In this document: positions 11,401 through 26,400 of the stretch, in pieces
Numbering within the stretch: position 1 is the stretch's first letter
How the letters are laid out: the number at the start of each line of letters is the position of its first letter
From: Lineus longissimus
Lineage: Eukaryota > Nemertea > Pilidiophora > Heteronemertea > Lineidae
DNA length: 64,000 nucleotides
Direction of reading: 5' to 3'
Assembly: GCF_910592395.1 (NCBI RefSeq)
Contig: NC_088317.1
Coordinates: 11,100,001-11,164,000 of the forward strand
Made by a program: the position numbers and the translations under genes
Notes under the pieces: model-generated
What the model was told of the DNA's origin: nothing
Database searches by the model: none
Seen by the model: the letters and a program-made list of their open reading frames with translations, nothing else

Positions 11401-14400
11401 ATGGGGCTATTATGTTCTTCTCTGGTTTCGGTGTCGGTGTCTGCACTCCATTCTGCTCTATAAGTAAAATTTAAAAACTGCTCATCCAGCAGACTTGCAA
11501 TTTTTGTTGCCTCAAATGTTCCCTTTTGATTTTGGCCCGAACCCAAATCCAAGATGGCTGCCAGACACAGACTTTGTTTTTGCATTCCACTGCGTTATTA
11601 GAGAACCGAGTGAGTGACTCTTCACAATTCACTATTCACTTATTCACTATTAACTCACTATTTGCAGCCTCCGCCAGAACCCCAAGCCCAGGTACACCCA
11701 GAGCCTCAAGTTGGAGTTCAAGATGATCTTTTGCAGGTATGTATCAACTTGTTGTCCTCTGCGGCATCAGCTGTCTGTCTGTGGGTCTGTCCACTGTCAC
11801 TGAGACAACGTAAACGCTCTAACAGGAGACTGGTTCAAGATTTTCATTTCATATGTGAAGTGTTGACGGACAATGTTTCATCATCATCATCATAGTTGTA
11901 CCGCTTTTTTAACTGAATGCATGGTGTATGTAAAGCTTATCAGTAGGAGCAGGTCGCTATTGAAAATCGCCTTGATCCGATTCACCGTTTCACTCCAACA
12001 GCTGGCTGACAACAGAAAATTAGCAATAACTCCTATTTTATATAACTTGACCGAATTTGATGAAATTCACGTGGTAGGTGTATCTGCTAAGGATGTATCA
12101 TATAATTGACGGGTTTTCAGTTTGACCTCATTTTCAAGGTAACAAGAGGTCAAAGTTCAAAAGTCCCTTGACCAAGGACGTAAACGCTCTAACTTCAGAC
12201 TGCTTCAAGATTTTCTTTTCATATGTTGTAAGTGTATTGCATATCAGTGGGAGCAGATCGCTATTGAAAAGTGTCCTGATCGGCTGCATGGTTTAAGCCC
12301 TAGGGCCTGGGGGTGTTACCTTGAATTGCAATAACTCCCATACAAATTGACGGAATTTGATGACATTCACATGACATGGTATGTCTATCTGTTAAGGATG
12401 TGTCATATCATACGTCACACAGATATTCAGTTTGACCTCATTTTCAAAGTTCAAAAGTTCAAAAGCCCCTTCACCAACAACGTAAACGCTCTCTCTTTAG
12501 ACTGCGTCAAGATTCCCTTTTCATATGTGGTAATGGTAATGCATTTTGGTAGGAGCCGTTCGACACTAAAAATTGACCCCATCCAATTCAAAAAGTGCAA
12601 TCATTCTTATGAAACTTGAGTGAATTCCATGAAATTCAAGTGGTAGGTGAATATCATGTGTCGCTCAAGAGCCTTGTTTCACCACATTTTCAAGACCACA
12701 GATGTTTCAACGTAAACCACTCTTCCACTTTTCACCCACCGTTCTCAGCCTTTTGCCGAGGGGTATCACGTACGACTTAGCACGGCATTTTTTGTTTTTT
12801 TGTTGCTGCATGTACATTTGAGTTGACACAGCACATATTTTTTGCAGTTCCTGGTGCTTGATAATTATCAATAATGTTGTTTGGATGTCTAACTGACTGT
12901 AAAAATCTACAATAGAGAGACTCACCTCATCTCTGTCTCAAAATATTATCTTATTAGTCCAAAATCATCATCCCTTGTCAGAATTGTTTTCAACTGTAAC
13001 GAAGCATAGTTCATTTGCAGCCTCCGCCAGAACCCCAGGCCCAGGTACACCCAAAGCCTCAAGTTCGAGTTCAAGATGATCTTTTGCAGGTATGTATCAA
13101 CTTGTTTGTTTATTTGCTACATTTTACAATTAGTTGTTATCAAGGCATTAAATTAAAAGCAGCCTGCAGTTTATGAACATGATAAACAAGCAAGACTGGG
13201 GCTGGTGCAGAAACTGAAAACTTCTCTTTTCAGAACCCCCCAACCATTTGTCCTACATGCCATCGGACAGATGTGACAGCATCAGGCTGTCAATTCTGCA
13301 TGTTACAGCAAGCTCTTGAACAGTCTCTTGAGATGGACCGTGCCAGGGTAAGAACATTTCATCATCTACTTCAAGTATTATATAACGATGGAAAATAAAT
13401 ATTTGTCTCAGTCCCCAGGCCAAACCTTGGCACTAACGGCCGAGCTTATGTAACCTGTGCGCTGCGCCATAGTTTTTTCACTTTAACCTATCATGGCTGA
13501 TATAGAGGGCGCTACTCAAAAAAAAATCATGCATAGACCCTCATGGCACCCAGAAGCAACTGGGAACCTACTGGTTGCACTCTGTTGTTAGCAAAAGTAT
13601 CCTCAGGAATCTCCTTATGAGGGGTCACAATAAGGGTATAAGTTGTACCTACAATACATGTTAGTATCATTTTTTACATTTAGTTATACCACTCTGGTTA
13701 TACTTACGCAGTATGCAGGCAGACATATTTTCCGGGTCATGATATCCTTTCCAAAGTTTGTTTAGACTTCATATTTTGTAGCACTTTAGAATCGAAATGT
13801 AACCTGAAAATGTTCAGACATTCTACGGCCACAATTTATGATCATCAAAATTGTGGTGTGCTTGTTTGTGTAACCAGCTTATGAAAAACAGACGGTTGTG
13901 GGTGATATTTCCTTTGATTTTGGATCTCTGGTTTCCGTTTTTTACCCCTCAGCCCATAAAGGCTAGAGGGGTATTGTCGAGGCGTTCACCATCTGTCTGT
14001 CTGTCTGTCCGTCTGTCTGTTGATCTCGTTTCCGGAGCATATGTCCGTAACCATAAATGCTAGGCATTTCATCCCTGGGTGGTTTGAAGGTCTTTTGGTA
14101 CCATTGTGCCTTTTGGCAGTTTTGACGGTTTTCGACCAACACTTGGCCCCAGGGGGCGCTTCATGCGAAAAACTACTTTTGGCTATATCTCATGAATTAT
14201 GCTAGCTAGAATCATGATATTTTTACTGAGGACGGGTTTTTGATTTGACTTACTTTTCAAGGTCACAGGGGTCAAATAGCGTAAGTTGACTATCAGTGGT
14301 TTCCGGAGCATATCTCCATCTAGGCTGTTGAAGCTAAGCTATCAATCTCTGGGTGGTTTGAAGGTACTATGGATGGTGCCACTGTGCCATTTGGCAGCTT

Positions 14401-17400
14401 TGACTATTTTTGAACTACATTGTATTCTTGGCCCAAGGGGCACTTCATGTAAAAAACTACTTTTAAGTTATATCTCCTGAATTATGCTAGCTAAGAGTCA
14501 TGAAATCTTCACCATTCTTACATCTCATCCATCGATCACATCACTCCAGGCTTTTGATTTGACCTTCTATTCAAGGTGTTATTTACACGTACCCCAGAGC
14601 CACATCGCGTAAAAAATTACTTTCACCATTATCTCACCTTCGACCTTTTTCGGCTGAGGGGTTATGCACGCTTTGCGATGCTATTTTTATTTCTTCAAAT
14701 TGCTATTTCTTTCATTGAAGGAGCAAAGGGCTATACGGGAAGCTGAGCAGTTAAGGGAGGCCAGAGAGTTATCTGATCGGGCAGAACAAGTGAGTGTTTT
14801 GTTTATCTTAGCTGGGGGACTTAGGATTGCTTCTAAAAACGAGCACAACTCCTCAAGTCAGTGTTTTTCTATGTTTAGTGTACAGATGTAGGTAATTGTA
14901 GCTGGATTATATGTCAACTTCAATCTTGTACAATAAATGTACGCCTTGGCCCCTAAAAAAGCATGAAAATAGGGGAGTATTCTCCCTATTTAAACTAGCC
15001 TGGTGGATCTGACTGTTGCCTCTTGTCTATATGAACATATTCAATTTTTATTTTTTTTCTCATACAGATACGTAACGAGAGAAGAAGTCGCTCTAGTGTA
15101 TTTGTTGGGCCGTCAAATCAAGAGGGCTTCACCCTAAGGATAAGAACAGACAGGAACAGTCTCACTGGGCAGTTTCGGGAATCTGACAGTTTGTCTGTGA
15201 GTACTTGTATTTTTTGTCTTCAGAGTTCACCTGTCACAATAATTTGGCTTACATTGTCCTTTTTGCAAAATATTTGAAAACTCTATCAATCAAGTGACTC
15301 CTAAAAGGTTCTTTACTCCTTCTTTGCAGGATCTGATGAACTTGATTGGGTCTGAGGATGAGGCCACTAGCCAATTCTATGTTTCCTCCCTGGACAAAAG
15401 GATTTTGTGCTGTGTAGAAAATGCTTCAAAGACACTAGATTATTTTGGGATTGTTCAGAATGAAGTCCTGAATGTCAACTGGATTACCGATGAGGTATAA
15501 TATCATAGTTTTTTACTCAGCGACCTGCTATAAGTAATCTGTCATTGGTGGGGTGGATTTGAGTTTTTCTGTCACTACCAGGCGTCGGCTTAGATTTCGT
15601 ATTAAGAACTGTGAGTATGACCATTGCAGGGGGGGGGGTGAGGGAAGTTCCCATGGTTTCGAATACTGCCAATTTTCAGTATAAGTCGGGGGTCGTAACA
15701 AAACGTCAGCACTCCCTTCAATGGAACCTTTACATAGGAGTTGGCAATTAACCAACGCTCATTTCATTCTAGATATATTTTAATCCAGCTTTTGCTCATA
15801 TTTTTCAGACACCTACCCAAGCTCCTTCATCGGAAGTCGTAAGTGATTTTTTATTCTTTTGTCTTTACACCTTTAGCATCCTGAAGGCGAGGTTGGACAT
15901 GGAAAGCATCAAAGCCACTCCAGGTTTTCAAAACATTGGCACTCCCCTGAATGGAACCCTGACAAATTGGCCAGTGAACCAACGCTCATTTCATTCTAGA
16001 TATATTTTAATCCAGCTTTTGCTCATATTTTTCAGACACCTACCCAAGCTCCTTCGTCTGAAGTCGTAAGTGATTTTTTATTCTTTTGTCTTTACACCTT
16101 TAGCATCCTGAAGGCGAGGTTGGACATGTAAAGCAGGTTTTCAAAACATTGGCACTCCCCTGAATGGAACCCTGACATATAAGTTGGCCAGTTTAATAAC
16201 CAAAGCTCATTTCATTCTAGATTTATTTTAATCCAGCTTTTGCTCATATTTTTCAGACACCTACCCAAGCTCCTTCGTCTGAAGTCGTAAGTGATTTTTT
16301 ATTCTTTTGTCTTTACAACTTCAGCATATGGTATGGCATGTATGGGTATTGTTTGTGCACTGAGAGACAGTTTTTTTCGCTTAGGTGATAAATGATAACC
16401 TGTGATCTGAGATACAGTCCACAACCTATCGTTATAATTGTACACTGAGAGACAATTTTTTTCTCCCTTAGGTGATAAATGGTACCTCTGATCAAAGTTA
16501 CAGTCCACAAAATGAACCTATCTCCCCTGAAGACAGGATCTACATCCCTAGTGTGGTGAGCCCTGATTTTTTTTTACTGACTCCTATGTTTAAGAATGTG
16601 ATAAGAGACAGATAAAACCCTTGCAGCAGTGCAAATTTAGTGCCTCAGAATATTGCTTTTTGTCTTCATTAGAAAGAAATGGGGATCATGGACACCGAAC
16701 ATTAACATAGAGGAGAATGGTGGCATTGGAAGACATCACTTGTGATCGGAATGTAATTAGTTTGAAGCCCAACCAGTGCCTCTTTGCACTTGCAATCTCA
16801 GTTGGCCTTGAATGGTTATGCGCAGCGCACTGCTTGGTTTTAGAGAAAGGTACGTGGATAAGACTCCGAGAAGAGTATAAAGCGTGTAGAGTGCTATAAG
16901 AAGTACCATTTTATTCCTCTTACAGATTCTCAGACCACCACGAAGGACGTCAGCTTTAAATGCAGCCAATTTTATTTCAGCTGTTGCACATGACACGGTA
17001 TGTTGACCCTAACCTGAATTAAAATAATAGCCGTGCCAGATTTCAAGGTGATACTGATTCTGACTTAAGGGGAAGCTATCGAGAAACGCTTATAAAAGTG
17101 AAGTGTGAAGTTTTGAACGGCCCGGTCAAAACCTAAGGCGGGAATAAGCGTCTTTTGTTAGATATCAATAGTTTCAAGGTCCCCTAGGTAGTTGCTGATG
17201 TGAGCTGTTCGTTTCGCTAACATTGCATAACGGGTAATCTCCAATTTAGTTAGTTTTACTACGTTCAGCCAGGCGAAATAACGGCTTGGGTCACGACAGG
17301 ATCTCTTTGGACTTTAACGCACCCCACTTCCAGTATTAGTATCAGAGATTAGTATTTGGTAACTTACTACATGTATGTTTTCATATTTCAGTTACCTGAA

Positions 17401-20400
17401 TTACGTCCCACATCTTCATTGGCGAATGGACCTTCTGTTACCAGAGGTGCACTTGATGAGCCTGCTGATTTGTAAGTGCACATTCTTTCATTTTCAAATT
17501 GGGGGATAAAAACAAAAAACAGAGTAGTTGCACCAAGACTGATCTGATAGAAAGTGTGTGGTACCGCAGAGACCAATGAATACTACAATCTGGATGTACA
17601 GTACCGGAAAGGCTGGTGGTACATCTTTAGATTATCCACAAGTCTTATCCACAAGCTTCCCCAGTACTGTAAGAGCAAACAGTCCCTGATAACCCCATTT
17701 GTGCATTGTCCCTTCCGTGATCAAGTTGATTGCTAATATTTCTTTTTTCATCTCTTGAGAGGTAACATAGTTATGCCCAAATGAAACTACACACGCCGTC
17801 AGTATTGGAGGATTCAAATGTTTTAAGTACTGTAGTCCAAATGTCCCTTTCCGTGACTTCTGAATACCATGGAATCACTCTGCTGCCTATTCTCTGGCCA
17901 CTCATTGCACAGTTTTTTCCTTAAGGGCAAAAGCTGTTCTCCTCAAAACTAGTACTCATCCCTTATTGGCTCACCGTAAGGGGAGTCTATATGATAGCGC
18001 TGTGTCCGTCGTCGTCGTCGTCGTTGTCGTCGTCGTCGTCGTCGTATCCTAACAGTGGCACGTTTCTTAACTGCTAGGGCTATTAACTTGAAACTTTATA
18101 CACAGAATGCCCTAGGTCAGCTGACCTCTGACACTGATTTTCGGTCCGATCTGATTCTCTGTTTGGCCACCAGGGGGCCAAATGTCGATATCTAAAAAGT
18201 GTGATATCTCGCTTATTAGTGACTTGTTTTCGATAAAACTTTTGTTGTAGGTACTCATAGCAAATATACATTTTATAATATACGGATTTTTAATTTGACC
18301 TTGTTTTCAAGGTCACAGAGGTCATATGGCGTAAATTGGCCATTAGAGTGTGAACTATGGCACGTTTCTTAACCACTAAAGCTATGAACTTGAAACTTGG
18401 TACATATAACCCCCTATATCACATAGCCTCTGGTGCTGAATTTTGGTTCGATCTGATTCCTAACTTTGCCACCAGGGGGCCAAAAGTGGAAATCTAAAAA
18501 GTGTGATATCTCGCTTATAAGTGACTTGTTTTCGATAAAACTTTTGTTGTAGGTACTCATAGCAAATATACATTTTATATTGTACAGGTTTTCAATTTGA
18601 CCTACTTTTCAAGGTCACAGAGGTCATATGGCGTAAATTGGCCATTAGAGTGTAAACTCTGGCACGTTTCTTAACCACTAAAGCTATGAACTTGAAACTT
18701 GGTAAATATAACCCCCTATATCACATAGCCTCTGGTGCTGAATTTTGGTTCGATCTGATTCCTAACTTTGCCACCAGGGGGCCAAAAGTGGAAATCTAAA
18801 AAGTGTGATATCTCGCTTATAAGTGACTTGTTTTCGATAAAATTTTTATGGTAGGTACTGTTAGGAAGAATACATCACATGTTATACGGGTTTTCAATTT
18901 GACCTACTTTTCAAGGTCACAGAAGTCATATGGCGTAAATTGGCTGTTAGAGTGTAAACTATGGCACGTTTCTTAACCAGTAAAGCTATGAACTTGAAAC
19001 TTGGTGCATATAACCCACTACATCAGATAACGTCTGATGTCGAATTTTGGCCTGATCTGATTCTTTATTCGGCCACCAGGGGGCCATAACGGAAAAAGGA
19101 AGAAGTGCAATATCTTGCTTATTTGAGTGAATTGTTTTCGATAAAATTTTATGGCAGGGACTCCTAGCAAGGATACATCACATTTCCTATGATTTTAGGA
19201 TTTGACCTCCTTTTCTATGTCACAGAGGTCAAATGGCGTAAATTGACCGTTCGAGTGTAACTATGGCACGTTTCTTAACTGCTAAAGCTATGAACTTGAA
19301 AGTTGGTACATGTAACCCCCTACATCAGATAATCTCTGACACCGAATTTTGGCCTGATCTGATTCTTGATTTGGCCACCAGGGGGTCAAAACTGAAAAAG
19401 TAGGACGTGCAATATCTCGCTTATTAATGACTTTTTTTCGATGAATTTTTTATTGCAGGGACTCTTAGCAATCACACGATATTGATCTTGTTGATGTCAT
19501 AGACAATTATTGGTTGGATCATAAACTTATATATACTGCCCTGTCTTATTACTTGACATCAATACACATCTAAAAAAAGTCTTCATGCCTGATTGTGTTC
19601 ACCATATTCACCTCTAAACTAAGCATGATCCTGCCTACTAAAAGATATATACGGTGAGCACAATGGCCCCTGGCCGTTTCATTAATTATGGTTTTGCGTA
19701 TTATCAAATGCCCATAATTAAACACATTTCAGGACCACATTGGATACTGGTAGTGGTACCACACATGCAAGAGGTCGTGGACGAGGCCGAGGCCGGGGAC
19801 GGGGTGCAGGACGCCAAGATGGCCCAACCCAGCTGTAAGTCTTGCTCTTCTTAACTCGATCACCGCTCAGAAGATGCGCTTTTTTTTGGTGATTTTGCAC
19901 AGAAAAATTCAAATACCGTAAGCATGGTTAGCCCGAACCATGTTTCATCACTATTATGACTATTTCTGTTTGATCCATACCCAAGTGCAAACAGGTTTTA
20001 AAATAGCCTGCATTCATGTGTTATTGCTGCATATTCTTTGGTCACTCATTAGGCAATTATTTTCCTTAAAGGTGTTCTCCATGAGACTAGTACACATCCC
20101 TGACTTCAGTTTTGAGTATTATCAAATGCCCATAACACATTTCAGGACCACATTGAATACTGGTAGTGGTACCACACGTGCAAGAGGTCGGGGACGAAGA
20201 CGGGGTGCAGGACACCAAGATCGCCCTACCCAGCTGTGAGTCTAGCTCTTCTTAACTCGATCACCGCTCAGAAGATGAGGTTTTATGCATGTAATAACGT
20301 AGTGTCTGTAGATGTGTGTTAGCTTGAACAAGAAAAAATTGGATGAACTTTACCTTTGACCAAAGGCATAATCTCTATCAATTTTAGAAACCCAATTGGC

Positions 20401-23400
20401 TCTTTTACCATAGTATCACTTAAAGAAAATGCCCATCTCGCTTTAGGAGATGAATACATACTTGTACTTAGTAGGGAATAGCACCTACACTAGTGCCAAT
20501 ACTTTTAAAAACTAGTGTCAAGGTCAAGGTTGGACCACAAACTGTTTGCATCATATTGGTGTTTTGAGCAATATTTGATAACCCTAATAAAAAAACATTT
20601 CAGGGCTACTCAAGACAATGCATCAGATAATATGGGAGCGGCTCATGATAGTGAAGAACGAAGACATATCCCTGTTCATCAGTAAGTGTCCCTCTTTCTC
20701 AATTGAAAAATAAGGGTAAATGGCTCGCACAAACGATACCATAAAGTTCTACAATTCTCTCAGGGAATTAACTCCTCCACGTGGAGAACCAAGAAGAAAA
20801 ATTGTTTTATCAATTGCATCACACAATGGATTTTATTGCAGGGCCAAAGACATTGTATCAACAATCATGTGAAAGGAAGAAGCCAAGAACTCTATAATTC
20901 AGTCAGAGTCGTGAACCACTATATCGTACACCTCTGGTACTTTGGCCATCTACAAGTATCTGCACCTTTTTGTTCAAAACTTTTCAGACACACAGCTGAT
21001 AATTTGCCACACCGTCGTGACATGAGGTTGAGACCAAACATCAGCAGACCAGATAACAGGTTAGTTGAATTAAATGATTGGGGCATATACAACGCTTTGG
21101 ATTGCTCTTGTTTGCTAATTGCCTATTGCCTAGGACTTGATTTGTTTCGGACATAAACCTGTAACAATCTAAATAATTTGTCTCTCTCTTATTTTTTTCG
21201 TATATTTTTCTTGTCTAAACACAAATAAGTCCACATCATACTTGCAATCATACTTGACTTCATTTGAGCCCTCTCTGAGGATGGATTTGATTGAAAGAGG
21301 ATGTGGAATGTTCCACAGCACATGCGTTATTGGCCAACATCTTCCTTGATATTGTGGTATTGGTAAACAAGGAAAACAGGGTAGTAATGCGTGTGTGTAT
21401 TTTGTTGATCTTTCATGGTACATTTGCAAAGTTCACATTCTATTTCCAGCTTGTTGAAGCTTTCCCTCACTGAGTTCCAGATGGCCACCCGTGAAGGAAA
21501 CTTTGACCTTAAACAGAGGTTGGAGGTTGATAGAAACAATGTATTGGGTGGCACTATGGCCATTGCTAATGAGATCAATTATACGTGGGATGTGGATGTG
21601 AAATTCCTTAACGAAGAGGCAGAGGACATGGGAGGACCGAAAAAGAATTCTTCAGGTATACTTCAGTACTGCTTTTCTATACTGGGTCATTGTCATCTTC
21701 AGAATGGAGAAGACATGCGCTGAAGTCTTTAGAGCATGTTACAATGTGTGACTGCCTTCTTGTCAAAGGCAAACTATCCAAGAGGATTTCCCAGAAATTA
21801 TCTTACCCAAAACAAAAGTAAATATAGAGTTGTAAGACGTTACATGGAGATGCATCTCACCCGCAGTTAATTTTGGCAAATATGTTTTCTGGAAGTTATT
21901 AAAAAGTTGTTGTTGTCTTACCTTTTCAGTATCCTAATGAAGGAACTCATCGAGAGCGACGAGCTGTTTGGAGGCCCTTCAGAGAGTCGTTGCATTATTC
22001 TAAATTTGCGCCATTTACGACAAAAGAAATATTTCAATGCAGGACGTCTGCTGTCATGGAGCCTTCTCCACTGTGGGCCAGGATTAGGGTTCCTGGATTC
22101 CAGGCTGTGGAACCTCATGTCGGACCCTCACTATCAAGTTGAAAGTGATCAACCAACCACATTCAACCTACCAGATGTGGATGCTTGCATCAATTTGATG
22201 GAGGTAGGCTGTGTATGAATAACTAGGCCACGTCCTCCTGCCATTCAATATACGTAATATCATGTCAGCATGCTGGGTTTTTATTTGCTCCTTCCACTGA
22301 AAAAAGTTGAGTAAAACTGAAAAGTTTGTCATTACTTACTGACATTGGTTGTATTCCACTCACACAGTCACTCCATATGATGGGCCGGCCCAGGTCTCTT
22401 GCTTGTGATTATTCTTTGTCGTGTACTGGTATAGTTTATCCTCTAGATAATATGTCCTCCTGACTCAATCTGTTCTCCATGAACAACTCTCCTCAACCAC
22501 ATTAAAAAGTCCCTCCACCCAAAAGTACACACAGATCTGTGATGTCATCACTACATCAGCACAATGTCATTATTTGTGTGTAAGTGGTCTGCTAGTCAAA
22601 GTTAACAAATTCATCCTTTTTTCTTTTTTTCTTTTGAAGAAACTTAAAATTAAGAATAATCTTGGTGCTCCTAACTAAACTAAAGTGCCAGTAAAAGTCT
22701 TCAATGCAGATACGCTTTAAAAGGAATCTTTCTCTTATTTGCTTTCAAATGTCCAATTTTCCGCTTTCTAATACTTTCAGTAACCGGTTTGCTGATGCTC
22801 CTTTCTTTGTTAATACATCAGCCAGTTGTTCTTTTCCATTGATCCATTTGAATTTCTCTATATCCTTTCTTTCAATGGCTTCTCTGATACCACTTATTTC
22901 TATTCTCAACCTCTTTTCTGAGACTCCTTTGTTAGATCTGACAGCCTCATGGAGTGATTTGCAGTCTGTCACACAAGTTATTCTAGGGCTTTCTTTTATG
23001 ATTTCCGAAATCAGAGAATTGATAAAGAAAGCATTATCCATTGCATCTGCCATTGCCAGGGTTTCTCCAGCCAGTGTGCTTCTCACCACTCGTCTTATTT
23101 TCTTAGAACTCCAGCATAATGGTGAAATTTTCTGTTCTTCTCCTTCTAGACATGTGAAGTGTCCTCCTTGAGTAGCTCCATTTTCCAAATTTCCAAATGA
23201 TGCATCACTAAATACAGTCAACTTGGGGTTCTTCAGTTTACTAAACTTAAGTGTCACCTTCTCACTTTTGGCTTTTCGGATTACTTTGTTTGTCTCAAAC
23301 AGATCTCTCACTTTGGCTTCCTTGACTCTTGAGGCTATATTACAAGTATCAAAGATGATGTCTGGCCTGCTCTGTCTCCCCAACCATAGAAGTTGGCCAA

Positions 23401-26400
23401 CCTTTTCTCTCATGATCTTTCTTTCCGATTCTGTTACTTCAGCATCCTTTTGGTCCCATCTTTCTCTTCTCAACTCTATGTATTCTAAATTGTCCTTGTA
23501 AAAATTCTGATCCAATCTGATTTGTCCCTTGTCACACTGTACCTTTAAGCCAACATACTTGAAGCTTTCTTTGTCCTCTCTCCCAACAACTAGTTCTTTT
23601 CTCACGTTCTCTATCACTAGTTTCTCAAACTCAGGTGTCCCAGCCCATAGGAAGTCATCTACATGACATGCAAGAATTCCTCTCAGTTGTTCCTTCTCAT
23701 CATGCCATATGAACACAGCTGGTTCAAGTTTGGACACCACTCCTTCGTATTTGTTCATGCATGATTTCACCTTTTTGTACCATTGAAGGGAAGCATCTCC
23801 AAGTCCATAGACACATTTTTCTAACTTCCACAGTTTTCCTTCCTTTTCTTTAGCTTCTTTTGGAGGTTTTATGTATATCTCTCTTTCTAATCTCTCACCT
23901 TGGAGAAAGGCAGATTTTATATCCATTGATTTTGGGGTCCATTCCTTCTGTGCCATTATGGCAAGAATTATCTTCAAAGCCTCTGTTGAGCAAGTGGGAG
24001 AATCTCTCTCCATTTCAAGATCACTTTCTTCATAGCCTCTCGCTACAAGTCTTGCTTTTGGCACCAATTTTCCATTCTTTTCTTTCATACAGCATACCCA
24101 TCTGGTTGAAACAGTTCTTTGTCCTTCATCATTTACAGTTGAGTATACCCTGTGATCTTTCCAACTAGTGAGTTCTCTTTCTTTAGCTTCTTCAAAGACA
24201 CTCTGTTCTGTTATATAAACATCATTTTCTTGCTCCCCATTCTGTTCATCAGTTGTTATTATTGTGACTTTCCAATTATCTAGTTCTTCAAGATTCACTG
24301 ACATGGTCTCAACTTCTCCATTTTCACTAGTAACGCCCATGTTGTACCAGTTCTTATACTGTCCCGTCTTTTTTCCAGCTCTGTTGATGACTGTAGCTTT
24401 CCTTGTTTCTTCTTCATCTTTGAACTTAATCATTACATGCTGTCCTGGTTTGAGAGATGTTGTTTTCAATGTCAATGTTGGAAGTTCTGTGCTGGCATCA
24501 TCTTCTCTCATTCTTTCTGCATTCTGGTCATCTCCCCTTTTTCCTACTATCTCTTCATCTTCGTTGTTCACATCAAGATCACTATCTCTCTCTTCTGTTG
24601 TCTGGTCTCTTCTCTCATCTTCACTGTCTATCTCTTCTTCATTTGCTGCCTCTTCTAGTTCACTATTCTTGCCTTCTACTGATTTCATTTCCTTCTCTTC
24701 TTCATCAATTTCTATTTTCTTCTCCACTTTCTTCAGTCTGCATACATGTACTCTCACTAGCTGGCTTCCATGTCTGACAAAGACTACTACTCCATCTTGT
24801 CCTATCACACGACCTGGTCCCCTCCATTCAGTTTCATTGGGTCTTTTGTAGAACACTTTATCATTGTTCAAGTACACTACATCGCGGCTGGTCCGAGTTT
24901 GTTTCCGCAGAGCTCTTCTGATTCTTTCTGAGCATTCAGCTTCTGTGTATGCACTTCTAGCTGCATGCATTGCTGTCAGATGTTCTCCAACTTTCTGGCT
25001 TGTTGTTACCCCTTCAAGTGCTGGTAGGCTTTCTTCAAGAACAGAGGGTAAGTTGGGATTAACACCGAACACAAGTTGGTAGGCACTGAATCCATGTATA
25101 TTGCTCATAGTGTTTTTAGCCATCAGAGCCCAACTCAATGCAGTCTCCCAGCTACATTGTTTGTCTGCTTTAACTTTGGACAATGTTTCTGTCAGTGTCA
25201 TGTTGTGCCTTTCACATATTCCATTGGACCACGGACTGTAAGCTGCAGTCGTGAGAATTTCTATACCAAACAAGTGACCCATCTGCACAACTTCTTCATT
25301 AGCGAATTCCCCTCCGTTATCTGAAAATATTTTCTTTGGAGCACCAAACCTGCCTATCCATTGACTGATGAATTTCTCAACAATTTCTGTTCCTGCTTTT
25401 GTTTTGACAATTGCTCCTGCACTGTATCTTGTGTAAATGTCTCTGATGTTTAAGAACCAAAGTGAAGGTTCAAGCTGATGTAGATCCATAGCTACCATTT
25501 CATTCCAATTTGTTGCAAGTGGCAAAGAAACTACAGGTCTGCTCGGTGTCTTTTGAAATCGTTGACATATCTCACATTCCCTCGAAACCTTCTCAAGCGT
25601 CTTCATCATACTTTGGTCCTTGATGCCCGCTTTCACCAGCAGCATTCTCAGTTTCTCTTCTGAAGGATGTCCAAATTGACGATGAAGTTCACTATTACTT
25701 TCTCGTTTTCTTTGGTGCTGTTAATCATCAGTACTTGTTGTGAATTCAGTTCTTCTTTTATGGTTCTTCTCTCAAGCAGATTCAGACAGTAGTGTCCACT
25801 CGAGGTTTGTTCTAAATGTACAGTCCTACCAAACAGTTTTGCTTCATCTTTGTTTAGGTCTAAGATGGCTCCAGCCTTTTTCAACGACTCCTTGACAATA
25901 GAGGCAAGTCTAACAATAGAGGCAAGTCTAATTCCACAACGTCAGTTGTAATGTTGCATTTTGTATCACCTATGTAAGCTGGGATAGTAATCGTCTTGGA
26001 GGCTGTCACCTTGACCCCATCACCGAATCTGTATACGCTGCTGCTGCTTTTTGTTTGTTTAACTGTTGATGATCGTTCTCTGTCATTCAAAGTTTCAATG
26101 TACTCATCAAGCCATTTATTTCCACAGACAGTCTTAGTGCATGCTGTATCTAATATGGCTGTGCCAAATGTTTCAGTCATGAATATGAGGTTGTGGTTGT
26201 CTATTTCACTGGTAAACAATGTTACATTGCACGACTCTTCTTCTGTTACCAATCTTACTACTTCCTTTGAGTCCTTATGCTCACAATCCCGAGCCCAGTG
26301 ATATGTACTTCCACAAACAGCACATCTGGATCTCATGCCTTTCTTATCCATTGGATTTGTTCCACGCTGTAAATAAGGCTGTCTCTCTGTTGCCTTATTC

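Larger units (their letters stand above)
15712..16320 (+). repeat. Three tandem ~225-bp genomic copies carrying a 30-nt exon
   Basis: Exon plus flanking intron is repeated at offsets of 227 and 221 bp. Shared blocks include TCATTTCATTCTAGAT and CTTTTGCTCATATTTTTCAG before the exon, and GTAAGTGATTTTTTATTC after it. All three copies keep both splice sites. Confidence 0.9.

Noticed and set aside
20764-20880. Possible additional linker exon between exons 18 and 19
   Set aside because: The acceptor at 20841 leads to an early stop, and the flanking exons already join in phase.
24264-24851. A 195-residue plus-strand frame rich in Ser and Leu
   Set aside because: It is antisense to copia pol and only mirrors the acidic spacer of that protein.
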